A DNA stretch of 64,000 bases from Nonomuraea angiospora (GCF_014873145.1 NZ_JADBEK010000001.1:2170001-2234000); one strand, 5' to 3'; numbered from the stretch's first letter, positions 26,991 to 38,490 are shown. The notes: generated by a model not told the origin, from the letters alone. Program-made: numbers and translations.

Positions 26991-27926
26991 TCGACCAGCG
27001 CCTCATCCGTCTTGGACTTCGCCCGCGACTCCCGCGCGCCGACGGCCTGGTCGAACAGGGACACCACCTCATCCAACTGGTCGCCCACGGCCTGGGCGAC
27101 GAACGCCAGCAGGATCGGGAACTTGCGCTCCTTGCGCCGCTCCAGCCCCTGGTTGGTAGAACGGCGCGCGACCTGCGCCAGGAACCGGTGCCGCTCGTTC
27201 GGCAGCGCCGACACGTCCATCTGGTGGGCGTCGATCGCGCGTAGCCAGGTCAGCTTGTCGATCGCGGTCTTCACCGACGTCGCCGAGGCGTCCCGGGCCG
27301 GGCTCCAGTCACTCCAGCCGGGTCATCCCCTGCCCCGCATTCACGGCCGGCATCCGCTCCAGATCGGCGCGAACCTCCGCCGTCAGCAGGTGCCCCACCA
27401 ACTGCGAGGTCAGATCGGAGGCCGCCTTGCGGGCCGTGCCGACCATCTTGGCCAAGATGAGCACGCCGGGCCGGATCACCTTGGCCACCATCAGATACTC
27501 GCGCGCCAGGTTGAACAGCAGCGTCGGCGAGTCATGTTCCATCGCCCGGTCCAGCAGGAACTGCTCCAGCTCCTTCATCGCCTGGCTGCCCGCCTTGGCG
27601 ATCAGGCCCAGATGATCCGAGCGGGTCTGATCGCGCTTGCCGTACAGCCGCAGCGCCTTCGGGCTCACCCCCAGCCGCTCCGCGACCCGGGCCACAGCCG
27701 CCGGCGGAGCCGAGGCCACATCGTCGGGCACAAACCCGAGCCACGGCAGCGTACACAGCTGGACCAGCATGCCCAGCCGGTCAACCGGGCCCCGCCCCTT
27801 GCCCGGATCGACGAACGCCACGTCAGCCGACGTCGGCGTGAAATACCGGATCAACTCATCCGCGCTGATCCCCGGGAACGAGCGCAGCTGCTCCAACTGC
27901 TCCTCGGGGAACATCTTCTCTGACAA
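26990..27926 (-). mobile_element. Tn3-family transposase remnant (N-terminal DUF4158 part)
   Basis: From 27926 the minus strand encodes MFPEEQLEQLRSFPGIS, ELIRYFTPTSADVAFVDPG and AMEHDSPTLLFNLAREYLMV, typical of the Tn3 TnpA N-terminal region, with an apparent internal deletion after DHLGLIA. A stop at 27309 and phase change lead to a second piece (WLRAIDAHQMDVSALPNERH, FDQAVGARESRAKSKTDEAL) that ends at the XDH fragment junction. The catalytic DDE domain is absent. It is dead. Confidence 0.85.
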
Positions 27927-28156
27927 CGCACCGCTCCACGTGCCGTACCGAACAAAACCGGAACGAACGTGCCGGCAGTGATCACCAACCTGTCAAATAT
28001 AGTCGTTTCGCAGGTCAGAGACCACTTCGTTGAAAATTGATTCTGCTACTGAGATCCCATCTCCATGAGAAACACCAGTCGATTGACAGATTCGCTAGAG
28101 ATCGACGGTGAATAGCGTCGGGGCTGACAAGAACAGCCTCGATGGGAGTACGTGAG

Positions 28157-29122
28157 ATGAGAATGATCGCCCGGTTGATGGTCGCCGTGGTGACCTTGGG
28201 CGCGACACTACTGACCGGCGGCTCGGCGCACGCCGCCGATTCGGTGAAGACCTACAACGTGTGGCAGTGGAATGTGTCCGGCTGGAAGATGAACGGCGGG
28301 TCCACGACCAACGGAATGGTGGACGCCGCAGCCGATTCGATCCGGACCAGAGACTCGGATTTCGCGGCCTTCAACGAACTCTGCTGGAGTCAGTACCAGG
28401 CGCTGCAGAAAAAGCTCATAGAGAACGGCTGGGTGTCCGAGGGCACAAGCTTCGCCCGCTTCGCGGCCATCCGAAACGGGGAAGAATCGGACGATGACCC
28501 GGCCTGCAACGAAGAGCCGTTCGGCATCGCCATCTTCAGCCGGCGAGACCTCGGCACCGCCGAGAAGTACGACTTGCCGAAATACACCCAGAACGTCGTG
28601 TACAAGCTTCTGTGCGCGCCGCTTGTCGGCCTCCAGCATATGCGGTTCTGCACCACGCACATCACCAGCAAAGACTCGAACATCAACGGAAGCCCCATCA
28701 ATGAGCAGCAACTGAACGCGGTACAGGAGCATCTCGAGGACCTCTACAACGCCGGCAACACCGTGATCATCGCCGGCGACTTCAACGCACGCCCCCACCT
28801 TCAACGGCTCAACGACTGGTACTCTCCGACGGTCAACGGGCCGAACAACCACAACAACACCGGTGCGTACAGGGAGCTCGACGACCTGGATCCGCGATGC
28901 CCCGGCGTCGGCGAACCCACCACCCTGGACACGCTCCCCGTTGAGAAACCCTGCAACGACCGCCCCAAGATCGACATGATCTTCGTACGGGAGAGCTTGA
29001 TCGCCGGCGCGTACTCCGGTGACGCGCTGGGGGAGGGCACCGGGGGCACCGCCTGTGGTGGCGGGCCGTGCTCCGACCACCGCGTGCTGATCGGCACGGT
29101 CACGGTCCGCGTCAAGGTCTGA
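28157..29122 (+). CDS. Secreted endonuclease/exonuclease/phosphatase-family protein
   Basis: The 321-residue product starts with a signal peptide (RMIARLMVAVVTLGATLLTG to GSAHAAD). The mature part has the EEP metallo-hydrolase blocks: TYNVWQWNVSGW, FNELCW with the metal-binding Glu, AGDFNARP (metal-binding Asp/Asn), KIDMIFVR, and CSDHRVLIG with the catalytic Asp-His. Several cysteines suggest extracellular disulfides. ATG at 28157 behind GGGAG is preferred over ATG at 28142. Members are DNases, sphingomyelinases or inositol-phosphate phosphatases, and the substrate here is open. GC is a little lower than in its neighbours, hinting at a separate origin. Confidence 0.87.
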   Translation: MRMIARLMVAVVTLGATLLTGGSAHAADSVKTYNVWQWNVSGWKMNGGSTTNGMVDAAADSIRTRDSDFAAFNELCWSQYQALQKKLIENGWVSEGTSFARFAAIRNGEESDDDPACNEEPFGIAIFSRRDLGTAEKYDLPKYTQNVVYKLLCAPLVGLQHMRFCTTHITSKDSNINGSPINEQQLNAVQEHLEDLYNAGNTVIIAGDFNARPHLQRLNDWYSPTVNGPNNHNNTGAYRELDDLDPRCPGVGEPTTLDTLPVEKPCNDRPKIDMIFVRESLIAGAYSGDALGEGTGGTACGGGPCSDHRVLIGTVTVRVKV

Positions 29123-29212
29123 CGGCGGGACCACTGAGCGAATTCCCTCTTGAATCCGCAGGTCACAGGCCTTGTGTGAGTTCGGTTGGCGGCGCTCGGG
29201 CAGGTGAAGGCG

Positions 29213-29240
29213 CGAGATCATCCGTCACCGGGTGATCTCG
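29213..29240. terminator. Hairpin at the 3' edge of the IS5-like remnant
   Basis: CGAGATCA (29213-29220) and TGATCTCG (29233-29240) form an 8-bp stem around a 12-base loop, between the end of the EEP gene and the end of the convergent transposase remnant. It could be a terminator for either gene. Confidence 0.45.
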
Positions 29241-29950
29241 CTGGTGGTCAGCACCAGCAGGGCGCGCAGCAGCATGGTGGCTCGGGCTGCGTTCAGGCGG
29301 AGCTTGGTGAGGATTCTCCAGTTCTTCAGGTGGCGAAGCCGTGCTCGACCGGGGCGCGTTCGCTGGCGATCAGCTGGTTGACCTGCTTTTGGGCGGCTGT
29401 GAGGGGCTTGCCGCGGGCGGCTTTGTATCCGGTGATGTCGATCGGGTTGTCGCTGTCGTCGTCCAGGCCGACGAAGCCGAGGCCGGCCAGCGCCCAGGCC
29501 GGCGTCGCGGAGTTTCTGGGCGAGGTGGTTGTGGCGGGCGGTGGTGATGTCGCTGGAGCGTCCGGGCCGGGCCGCGGAGATCCACAGGACCTCGCTGACC
29601 CAGCGGCGCACGGTGCTGGGCGAGACGTCGTTGCCGCCGGCCATGTCGGCCAGGCGCTGGTCATGGCGCAGGACCGCGAGCACGATGACCGCGATCTTGG
29701 CTGCGGGGAGTTTGCGCCAGCGTGAACCGATCACTTTCAGGTGGTCGCGTAGCAGGTCGGCGACGAAAGTGACGGTCTTGGACGACAGCGGCAGCGCGGC
29801 CTGATAGACAGCAGGTGCGCCCTCGGCGGGCTTCTTGGTAGTGGTCACACGCCGCCAAGCCCCTGCCGGGGCGCTGTTTCTGCGTGAGCGCCGGCAGGGG
29901 TTATCGCCGCTGGTCGGGGGTGTGGGGCGGCGGCGAGGCGTCGCGGGCAT
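29225..29950 (-). mobile_element. IS5-like DDE transposase, frameshifted and deleted
   Basis: The minus strand starts VYQAALPLSSKTVTFVADLL and continues LPAAKIAVIVLAVLRHDQRL, DMAGGNDVSPSTVRRWV. It then needs a second frame for AGLGFVGLDDDSDNPIDITG, AAQKQVNQLIASERAPVEHGF, and a third shift back for NWRILTKLRLNAARATMLLR. This is the order of IS5/HARBI-type transposases with the central part partly lost. Clear terminal inverted repeats were not found. It is not functional. Confidence 0.78.
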
Positions 29951-30001
29951 GGGCGTGGTGACCGCGTCTTGGTGATCGCGGGCCAGGTCAGGATGTCGAG
30001 G

Positions 30002-30232
30002 TCAGGACATCGAGGTGAAACTCCCGGTCGCCGTCTTGCGCAGCCAGCCCCGTTCGGCCAGCCGGTTCGGCTTGGCGCGGGTGCCCTCCACCTGTCCCGA
30101 TTCGGTGCTCAGCCCCGCTGCCTGCAAATGTCCTTGCAGATCAGCGGGCCGATCGCGGCGGTCACGGTCTGGAGCAGGAGTTGGTAGTCGGTGGGGAGTT
30201 CGCCGAGGCCGAAGGTCTGCTGCCGGTGGGGG
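30002..30232 (-). mobile_element. Possible transposon-associated gene remnant
   Basis: Minus-strand frames read GQVEGTRAKPNRLAERGWLR ending at 30002 and, in another phase, a DYQLLLQTVTAAIGPLICKD stretch. These fragments look like the end of a small winged-helix protein common in actinomycete transposon regions, but no start or complete domain exists. The assignment is tentative. Confidence 0.3.
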
Positions 30233-31258
30233 ATCTCGCCGCTGGTCGATGGACGGCACCTGGGAGAAGATCCTGGACGGGCTGCGGACCGGATGTGAGC
30301 CCAGGCCCGCGTCTGACTCGCCTTGGAACTTCCACTGCGGGCTGGAGGCCCAGTACAGCGAGGCCATCGTCCACGCGGTCGCCTTCGGCGTGTACACCTG
30401 CGGGTCGATGAACACCGGATACACCGTGTCCGGGCCCCGCAGCACGCCCAGGTCGGGCTTCAAGGTCAGCTCGCCGCCGGACGGCACGTCCGCGTCGACG
30501 GCCGCCGGCTTGCCGCTCTCGCCCGCTCCCGGCTCCTCGGCCGCGCGCGGCTGTGGCGGATCCGACGCTGGAGTCCCACATCAGCCGGCTGCGCCGCCTC
30601 GAACACCGTGCCTCCGGAGCCGTTGTCGGTCACCGACAGCCCACCCGTCTCGGTCTCCTTGACGGTCATGCCGTCGGCGGCCATGCCCAGGCGCAGGCCG
30701 GTCAAGCCGGGCGTCGGCCGCGGCCACGGCCGGCTTGACCACCAGCACCTGGCTGTAGCCGTCCTCCTACGCCGTCATCCGCAGATCCACACCGGGCAGG
30801 GCGTCCGGGTATGTCGCGGTGTCGCCCTCCAGGCGCGGCGCGGGAAGCGGGCCCGGCCACGACAGCGCCAGGCGGCGGCCCGCCTGGGTCAGCTGCACCA
30901 GGGGCTTCTCCCCACCGCCGGAGAAGGTGAGGCCCACCGTGGCGGCCTTGGGCGCCACCATGCCGTCGCCGGTCGTGGCCAGGGTCGTGTCGATCGGCTT
31001 CCACGCGCCGGAGATCCTGGTCCGGATCGGGCGCAGGTATTCGCGGGCCTCAAGCTGCCCGTCAGGGATCACGAAGACATCGCTGCTCTCCCCACGCAGC
31101 GCGGCCACCTCCACCGGCACGCCCAGTTGCTCGGCCTTGACGGCGGCCTCTTCCTCGCTCGCCTCGACAGGCTCGGCCCCGGCCGCGCTGGACGGCGGCG
31201 CGGACGCAGGGGATGGGGTGAGGGCCGATACCGGCCCGGCAGGTAAAGCGGTAAGCAT
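30233..31258 (-). pseudogene. N-terminal fragment of a large secreted RHS/LamG-type protein
   Basis: From ATG 31258 the frame encodes a secreted-protein-like start (MLTALPAGPVSALTPSPASA), then VKAEQLGVPVEVAALRGESS, PIRTRISGAWKPIDTTLATT and LSWPGPLPAPRLEGDTATYP, GVDLRMTA and a stop at 30767. Similarity continues in other phases to about 30233 (LRGPDTVYPVFIDPQVYTP). This matches the beginning of very large actinomycete cell-surface or polymorphic-toxin-like proteins. The repeats and C-terminal effector are absent. Confidence 0.7.
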
Positions 31259-31415
31259 TCACGCCCTGCACATTTCGATGCTGGATGGTCGTGGGGTGTG
31301 ATCGTCTTTGGGCGTGGATGCTTACAGGCCCACTTGGGACTGGGCCTCCCCGAACGATTTGATGAATCCTCGAAGTATTTGTGACCTGTGTGGCCGCGTA
31401 CCTATCGTCGCCGCC

Positions 31416-31808
31416 ATGGAAACGTCCCTGACACAGCCGATCAATCCCGCGACGCTCCCGGACGCGACGGGCAACTACACGCATGGCACCTTGGTGGCTG
31501 GTGTCCGCCGCACTGTGTTCGTCAGCGGCCAGGTCCCATGGGCCAGGCAGGGCGCAGTTCCCGAAGACTTCGACTCCCAGTGCCGCTTGACGTGGCACAA
31601 CGTCTTCGCCGTACTGGCCGAGGCCGACATGGGCGTACGAAACCTCGCCAAGGTCACGACGTACCTCTCCGACCGCATGTACCGGGAAGCCAACAGCCGC
31701 ATCCGCCAAGAGATTCTCGGAGACCACCGTCCTGCTCTCACCATCATCATCACCGACATCTATTCCGAGGAATGGCTGCTGGAAATCGAGGCGATCGCCG
31801 TCGAGTGA
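31416..31808 (+). CDS. RidA-family (YjgF/UK114) protein
   Basis: The 130-residue product has the RidA fold pattern: FVSGQVPWARQGAVPEDFDS, QCRLTWHNVFAVLAEADMG, LAKVTTYLSDRMYRE and a final LEIEAIAVE. The usual substrate-binding Arg near residue 105 (RPALTIIIT here) appears kept. RidA enzymes hydrolyse reactive enamine/imine intermediates; divergent members act in catabolic pathways. Its stop is 4 bp from the end of the convergent ArsR-type gene. Confidence 0.88.
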   Translation: METSLTQPINPATLPDATGNYTHGTLVAGVRRTVFVSGQVPWARQGAVPEDFDSQCRLTWHNVFAVLAEADMGVRNLAKVTTYLSDRMYREANSRIRQEILGDHRPALTIIITDIYSEEWLLEIEAIAVE

Positions 31809-31812
31809 CCGA

Positions 31813-32805
31813 TTATCCGATGTGCGCGTCCAGCAGGTGCCGGCCCAGCGGAGTCAGCTCGTGCCGGGCCGTTCGTGCCACCCGGATGGTGACGACCAGC
31901 CCGGCACGTCGCAGATTCGCCACATGCGTCGAGGCGGTTGCCGGCGTGACGTCTAACGCCGCGGCAAGGTCCGTGGTGCCGCAGCCGGGGCGATCGGCAA
32001 GAGCCCGCAATACCGCCGCCCGGCGCTCACCGATTGCCCCGGCCAAACGCCCATCTGGCCAGCTGCGCCCACCGTTGTCACGCCAGAACGCCCCGGCCGT
32101 GCGCGCCGGATAGAAGAGCATCGGCTGCTGCCGGTCGTTGAGCTGCCGGTGCACACCATCGGTCAGGAACATGCTCGGCACCAAAACCAGCCCGCGGCCG
32201 CCGAGGGCGAAATCGGGCGCGCCCGGCCCGTCGAATCCCAGATGCGGATACTCCCAACGCACGTGTGGAGGGCACAAAGTGGCGAGCATGGCGTCCAGAC
32301 CATGCTGCGCCGCGAGCCGTGCACGATAGGCCACATCCGCCGCCAACTGGGCGTGCAGCCGTGGCCAATCGGCAGCCAGCACCGCTTGGTGGAACGCCGT
32401 GAAAGCGTGCCTCAACGTTCGCCGACCGCGGTCGGGATGGTGCAGCAGCGTGTCGACGACCACTGGAACGGTCTCCAGTACGCCGGCGAACGCAGCCGTG
32501 TCCTGTTGCACCGGCACGGATGGGTCGTCAAGCGCCGCGTGGAGTTCGTCCTCGAACGACATCGAGTCAGTAGCAGGCTGCGGCGTCAGAAAGTCCGGCA
32601 GATGCTGGGTGTGCGCCGAGCACAGTGTCACCACCGGCCGAGCCACCGCAGGCAACACTGCACGCCTGGCATGACGCCACGCGGCCAGGCCAGGCGGCGG
32701 TTTCGGCAGCCCGAGGCCACGCGCCGCTTTCAGCGTTTCCTGAAAGGGCAGGATGGCGAATCGGACACGACCGAGGTCCGAGTCGGAGAACACCAGGCGA
32801 GGCAT
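31813..32805 (-). CDS. ArsR-type winged-helix regulator with a large N-terminal domain (DUF5937-like)
   Basis: The 330-residue protein has a long N-terminal domain starting MPRLVFSDSDLGRVRFAILP and a C-terminal ArsR winged helix (RAAVLRALADRPGCGTTDLA, LDVTPATASTHVANLRRAGL). This domain order is typical of the DUF5937 group in actinomycetes, whose effectors are unknown. No metal-binding CxC motif of classic metal-sensing ArsR proteins is seen. It faces the RidA gene tail to tail. Confidence 0.82.
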   Translation of the reverse strand: MPRLVFSDSDLGRVRFAILPFQETLKAARGLGLPKPPPGLAAWRHARRAVLPAVARPVVTLCSAHTQHLPDFLTPQPATDSMSFEDELHAALDDPSVPVQQDTAAFAGVLETVPVVVDTLLHHPDRGRRTLRHAFTAFHQAVLAADWPRLHAQLAADVAYRARLAAQHGLDAMLATLCPPHVRWEYPHLGFDGPGAPDFALGGRGLVLVPSMFLTDGVHRQLNDRQQPMLFYPARTAGAFWRDNGGRSWPDGRLAGAIGERRAAVLRALADRPGCGTTDLAAALDVTPATASTHVANLRRAGLVVTIRVARTARHELTPLGRHLLDAHIG

Positions 32806-32933
32806 ACGCCGGAGGTTAGCGGCATCCTCTTTCTATAGAGACATTCAGCCTGCGCGCGACAAGCGACGGGCATTCTGGTCTCGTCACATCGTGTGACTTT
32901 GATCATCTCGGCCGGGCGTGGTGAGCTCGTGGG

Positions 32934-33107
32934 GTGTCTGGCCTGGAGGAGTTGTCGCGCGAGGAGCTGATCGCTCTTGCGCGGGCTCTGGCCGGGCGGG
33001 TCAGCGCGCTGGAGAAGGAGAACGGCGAGCTGCGTGAGCGGGTCGCGGTTGGAGCAGTTGATCTCGCGCAACAGCGGGAACTCGGGGATGTCGTCGTCCG
33101 GGGATGA
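32934..33107 (+). mobile_element. IS66-family transposase N-terminal remnant
   Basis: A GTG at 32934 begins SGLEELSREELIALARALAG, then ALEKENGELRERVA, and after a phase change LEQLISRNSGNSGMSSSGDD. This coiled-coil leader and NSGNS(S) segment is the start of IS66-type TnpC transposases. Everything after about residue 58 is missing. Confidence 0.8.
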
Positions 33108-33205
33108 TCTTCAGGCTGGCACGCATCTGTCGTGTGACTGGTTCACACGGTCACGGCGATCAAGGCGTTTTCCTTGTTGGAGACGCCTGCGGGCAATGTC
33201 CTCCG

Positions 33206-34636
33206 TCAGGAGGCGGGGCCGCACCAATCGGCCAGCGGCCGGGCCAGGTCTCCGTCCCCGGCCCAGGCGAGATGGCCGTCAGGCCGGATCAGCATGCTGC
33301 GCATCCCACGATCGGCGGGAATGACGTGCTCGACGCGGTCACTCCAGCCGGACGGCGGAACCAGCGGAGTGCTGAGCACGAACCTGCCGCCGCGCAGTGC
33401 CTCGTACAACCTGCCGGCCGCACCGTCGAGCGCGAAGTCGGGTACACGCCGCCCCACCCACGGATGGGCACCTTCGGGTGCGGCGTAGCGATGGGAGATG
33501 CCGGAGAGCATGTTGAGGGCCACGGCCCGGCGGATCGGCGTGATCCGCATGGCCGTGCCACTGATCCGGTTGCGGAGCGTACGCAGGAAGGGTGAGCGCA
33601 GCAGCGCCATCCGGCTGTAGATCCCGCTGGTGCGCAGAACGGCCCGGCCCACCGGGTGACGCTCGTTGTCGTAGGTGTCCAGCAGGCCGGGCCGGGCCCA
33701 GCCGCGTACCGCGGCGACGAGTTTCCAGCTCAGATTGGCCGCGTCCTGCAGGCCGGTGTTCATGCCCTGGCCGCCGGCGGGCACGTGCACGTGGGCGGCG
33801 TCGCCGGCGACGAACACGCGCCCGGCCCGGTAACTGGCCGCCTGCCGCTCGTCACTGTGGAAACGCGACATCCAGCGTGGGCTGTGCATGCCGAAATCGG
33901 TGCCGTACGCCTTGCCGGTCAGCCACTTCAGCTCCTCCAGGTCGACCGGAGCCTCGTCAGGCAGGTCGCCGTTGAGATGGTTGTAGCAGATGACGCGATA
34001 CCAGCCGTCGCCGAACGGGGCGATGAACACGAACCCTTCGCGCACCCCGTTGACCGACAGCACGTTCTTGGGCTCCTCGGTCAGCCGGACGTCGGCGAGC
34101 ATCATCGAGCGGGTCACGGCATGGCCGGGGAAGGCGATGCCGGCCGCCTCGCGAACGACACTGCGCCGCCCGTCGGCACCCACCACGTACAGCGCACGCA
34201 GGGTGCTTTCCTCTCTGTCCGGCGTGCGCACGTGCACGCTGACATCGTCGGCGCCCTGTTGCAGGCCGGTGACGGCGTGTCCCGCCAGCAGGTGCACCCC
34301 GGCCTCCAGGGCTCGCTTCAGCAGCAGCCGCTCGATCTCGTACTGCGGTGTGATGAGCATGTACGGGAACCGGCCCGGCAGCTCGGCCATCCCGATCATG
34401 ACGTGGTCCCAGGCGAGCAGACCGGGAACCGTCCTGCCGGTGGCCAGAACCTCCTCGGCCAGGCCGCGCATGTCCAGCACCTCCATCGTGCGGGCGTGCA
34501 CGGCGAACGCCCTGGACAGCGGCGATTCCTCGGTCCGCCGCTCGACCAGCGTGACCCGGATCCCCGCCTGGGCCAGGTCACCGGCAAGCAATAGCCCGAT
34601 CGGCCCGGCTCCGACAACGACGACCTCCGCATTCAT
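33206..34636 (-). CDS. FAD-dependent aromatic-hydroxylase-type monooxygenase (long form)
   Basis: The 476-residue protein has VVGAGPIGLLLAG (about residues 6-18), the DG motif GADGRRSVVREAAG (about 155-168), GDAAHVHVPAGGQGMNTG (about 280-297) and a C-terminal thioredoxin-like domain (VGRRVPDFALDGAAGRLYEA to SMLIRPDGHLAWAG). This is the PheA/TfdB or anthracycline-hydroxylase layout. The ATG at 34636 has AAGGAG upstream and overlaps the TetR stop by ATGA, so the pair is translationally coupled. Longer frames upstream run antisense-phase through the TetR gene and are rejected. The substrate is unknown. Confidence 0.9.
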   Translation of the reverse strand: MNAEVVVVGAGPIGLLLAGDLAQAGIRVTLVERRTEESPLSRAFAVHARTMEVLDMRGLAEEVLATGRTVPGLLAWDHVMIGMAELPGRFPYMLITPQYEIERLLLKRALEAGVHLLAGHAVTGLQQGADDVSVHVRTPDREESTLRALYVVGADGRRSVVREAAGIAFPGHAVTRSMMLADVRLTEEPKNVLSVNGVREGFVFIAPFGDGWYRVICYNHLNGDLPDEAPVDLEELKWLTGKAYGTDFGMHSPRWMSRFHSDERQAASYRAGRVFVAGDAAHVHVPAGGQGMNTGLQDAANLSWKLVAAVRGWARPGLLDTYDNERHPVGRAVLRTSGIYSRMALLRSPFLRTLRNRISGTAMRITPIRRAVALNMLSGISHRYAAPEGAHPWVGRRVPDFALDGAAGRLYEALRGGRFVLSTPLVPPSGWSDRVEHVIPADRGMRSMLIRPDGHLAWAGDGDLARPLADWCGPAS

Positions 34637-35250
34637 GCTGCTTTCTCCTTGAAGACGATCGTTCTGAGAAACAGGGACACGCATGAGTCGACGTCCAGCG
34701 TCGCGGGGGGCCTCTCGGCCGTGGGCGCGACCAGCAGGACGTTCACCAACGCGTGAATGACCAGGGGTGACACGAGCATGAGGGCCGCGCTGTGCAGATC
34801 CAGGTCCTCGATCACGTCCGCGTCCCGTGCCGCCGCCAGCAGCCCTCTGGCCACCGCCATCGCCCGGTCGGGGACGGCGCCGCGGAAGGTCTCCCCCACG
34901 TGAGGGAGCCGCGGCGTCTCGGCGATGACGATGCGCGCCAGTTCCATGTACTCCCGGTCCATGAGCCCGGCCAGGAGTTTGTCGGCGAAGTTGCGCAGCT
35001 CGCGTTCCAGATCGGTTCTGCAGGTGATGACCGTGGTGGCGACGGGCAACTCTTCGGTGGTGGTGATGAGGTGCTCCAGCACGTCCGCCAGCACGGCCTC
35101 CTTGCTCGGATACCGCGTGTACAGGGTTTCCTTCGACACGCCCGCTTCCTTGGCCAGGGCCGCCGTGCTCACGTTGGCGAATCCGTGGCGCAGGAACAAC
35201 GTTTTCGCCGCCGCCCGAATCTGCACGATCTTCACATCGTCGTGACTCAT
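34633..35250 (-). CDS. TetR-family regulator coupled to the monooxygenase
   Basis: The 205-residue protein has a TetR helix-turn-helix (AAAKTLFLRHGFANVSTAAL, AKEAGVSKETLYTRYPSKEA) and an AefR-like C-terminal domain (ELARIVIAETPRLPHVGETF). ATG at 35250 is chosen from the family alignment. Its promoter carries a CGAAC-N6-GTTCG dyad at 35269-35284. An almost identical dyad lies upstream of the second monooxygenase operon at 37878-37893, so this regulator likely controls both. Confidence 0.9.
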   Translation of the reverse strand: MSHDDVKIVQIRAAAKTLFLRHGFANVSTAALAKEAGVSKETLYTRYPSKEAVLADVLEHLITTTEELPVATTVITCRTDLERELRNFADKLLAGLMDREYMELARIVIAETPRLPHVGETFRGAVPDRAMAVARGLLAAARDADVIEDLDLHSAALMLVSPLVIHALVNVLLVAPTAERPPATLDVDSCVSLFLRTIVFKEKAA

Positions 35251-35264
35251 CCGACACCTCACTA

Positions 35265-35284
35265 GAACCGAACGGTACGGTTCG
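35265..35284. promoter_or_regulatory. Operator dyad CGAAC-N6-GTTCG upstream of the TetR-monooxygenase operon
   Basis: The sequence GAACCGAACGGTACGGTTCG contains the inverted arms CGAAC (35269-35273) and GTTCG (35280-35284), 15 bp upstream of the TetR start. It matches the site at 37878-37893 at 15 of 16 positions. Confidence 0.78.
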
Positions 35285-35378
35285 AGCGTAGTTGTGCGCG
35301 GCGGCCCTTTCAAACCACACCCGGGCCCCGTGCGGGACCTGACCGGAGGCGCTTGTCAGAGGGGCTGGCGCCGCCTGG

Positions 35379-36343
35379 TCAGGGCAGCAGAACGGTCGCT
35401 CCCACCACGTCGCGCTGGTCGATGGCCCGATGTGCCTGCTCGGCTTGTTCGAGGGAGAGCGCCTGCCCGATGGTGACATCGAGCTCGCCGTCGGCCAGGT
35501 GCTGCACCAGCTTCCCGACGACCTCCGCCAGGCGGGCCGGCTTCTGCATCTGTCCCGGGAGCCCGTAACCGATGATCGACTGGTTGTTGAACATCAGGGA
35601 CATGCCGGTGACGGCTGCCGGAGAGCCGCTGGCCGCCCCGAAGCTCACCAGCCGCCCGAACGGCGCCAGGCACTCCAGGCTCTTTGCGGCGATGGTGCCC
35701 CCCACGGAGTCGAGCACCACGTCCACGCCCTTCCCGTCCGTGGCGTCGAGCACGTGCTGCGGCCATTTCTCATCGGTGTAGTCGACGGCGACGGCGCCGA
35801 GACCGCGGATGTGCCCGAGCTTGTCGGGCCGGCTGGCGGTGCCGATGACCGTGCTCGCACCGTGCAGGCGGGCGAACTGCACAGCCAGGTTGCCCACGCC
35901 TCCCGCCGCGGCGTGGATGAGGACGGACTCTCCGGGCTGCAGGCGAGCGGCGTCATGCAGGGTCTGGTACGCCGTCACTCCTTGCACCGGCAGGGCGGTC
36001 GCCTCGCGCACATCGACGGTGTCCGGCAGCGGAACGACCGCCGAGGCAGAGGCCAGGGCGTACTCGGCATAACCGTGCTCCACCCAGGCCATCACGCGGG
36101 AGCCCAGAGCCGGCGCGCTCACCTCGGCACCGACCGCGGCCACGCTTCCCGCCGCGACGAGTCCCAGGCCCGCGGGAAGAGGCAGGTCGGGCCCGAATCC
36201 GCCCTGGCGCTTCATGACGTCGCCGTAGGTCACGCCGGCGGCCTCCACCTTCACCAGGACTTGGCCGGCTCCAGGCTGAGGGACGTCGATCTCGCCCAGG
36301 CGCAGCACTTCGGGGCCGCCGACCGCGTGCATCTGGATGGCTT

Positions 36344-36347
<4 letters not shown>
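35379..36347 (-). CDS. Quinone oxidoreductase (zinc-independent MDR family)
   Basis: The 322-residue protein is an NADPH:quinone reductase-like MDR enzyme: MKAIQMHAVGGPEVLRLGEI at the start, VTAYQTLHDAARLQPGESVL, then the cofactor motif HAAAGGVGNLAVQFARL (about residues 140-156) and DVVLDSVGG. Catalytic zinc ligands of alcohol dehydrogenases are absent. The start overlaps the upstream monooxygenase stop (ATGA) and GGAGG precedes it. It probably reduces a quinone made by the hydroxylase; this is inferred from the operon. Confidence 0.88.
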
Positions 36348-37816
<1,469 letters not shown>

Positions 37817-37870
37817 GCTTGCCCCTCCGCGTCATCCTGGCACGTGCGTTTCATTGGCTACTCCCCTCGA

Positions 37871-37893
37871 ACCGAACCGAACGGGACGGTTCG
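37871..37893. promoter_or_regulatory. Operator dyad upstream of the monooxygenase-quinone-reductase operon
   Basis: Direct ACCGA repeats lead into CGAAC-GGGACG-GTTCG (37878-37893), 62 bp upstream of the monooxygenase start. The dyad matches the one in front of the TetR gene (35269-35284) except for one spacer base, indicating a shared regulator. Confidence 0.78.
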
Positions 37894-38140
37894 AATAGTA
37901 CGCCGCGCCCGCCCTCTCGCCCAGCTCTTCCACCGCTCCTGGGCCACAACCAGTCATTCGACAGATACGCCATGCCCGCCGGCCGGTTGTGGTGAAGCGG
38001 GCTCGTGCCCGGCCAGGCGGCCCCTGCCTCCCCGGCTCAACGCCGGTCACCCGCGACGGATTCGCAGGAGACCAGCACGTCGCCAGCATCCGCTCAAGGC
38101 GCTGATCAGAGCAGGCGCACGGCCGAGGACGGATTGTCGG

Positions 38141-38490
38141 ATGGATGAGAAGAACCGGCCGCCCGCCAGGTCTCGTGGCAGACGGTCAGCGGCGTCCAAG
38201 CCCGCCGTCGAGGAGATTCTGGAAGCGGCGCGGCGGAGTTCGGAAAGAACGCGCGCGCTGGTCGCCCTGTGGATCCCGCCAGTGCGCAAGCGATGCGCAT
38301 CCTGCTGAAGGGCGTGTGCTCGGAGGAGAAGCTGCTGGAAGCGGTTCCCGGCATCTTCGCCGACGCCTCGGCCCCGCTCCGGACCGGCGTGCTCCATGCC
38401 TCCCTCCTCGGCTTCGTCGTGCTGCGCCACGTGCTCCGGCTCGAACCCCTGGCGTCCATCGACCGCGAGGACCTCATCGAACTGGCCTGA
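38141..38490 (+). pseudogene. TetR-family regulator remnant with the DNA-binding domain deleted
   Basis: An ATG at 38141 begins MDEKNRPPARSRGRRSAASK and reaches AVEEILEAARR, then jumps to late TetR sequence, with a phase change giving SAQAMRILLKGVCSEEKLLE, LLGFVVLRHVLRLEPLASID. The helix-turn-helix and most of the middle are missing. Its end abuts a truncated RidA gene on the other strand. Confidence 0.72.
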
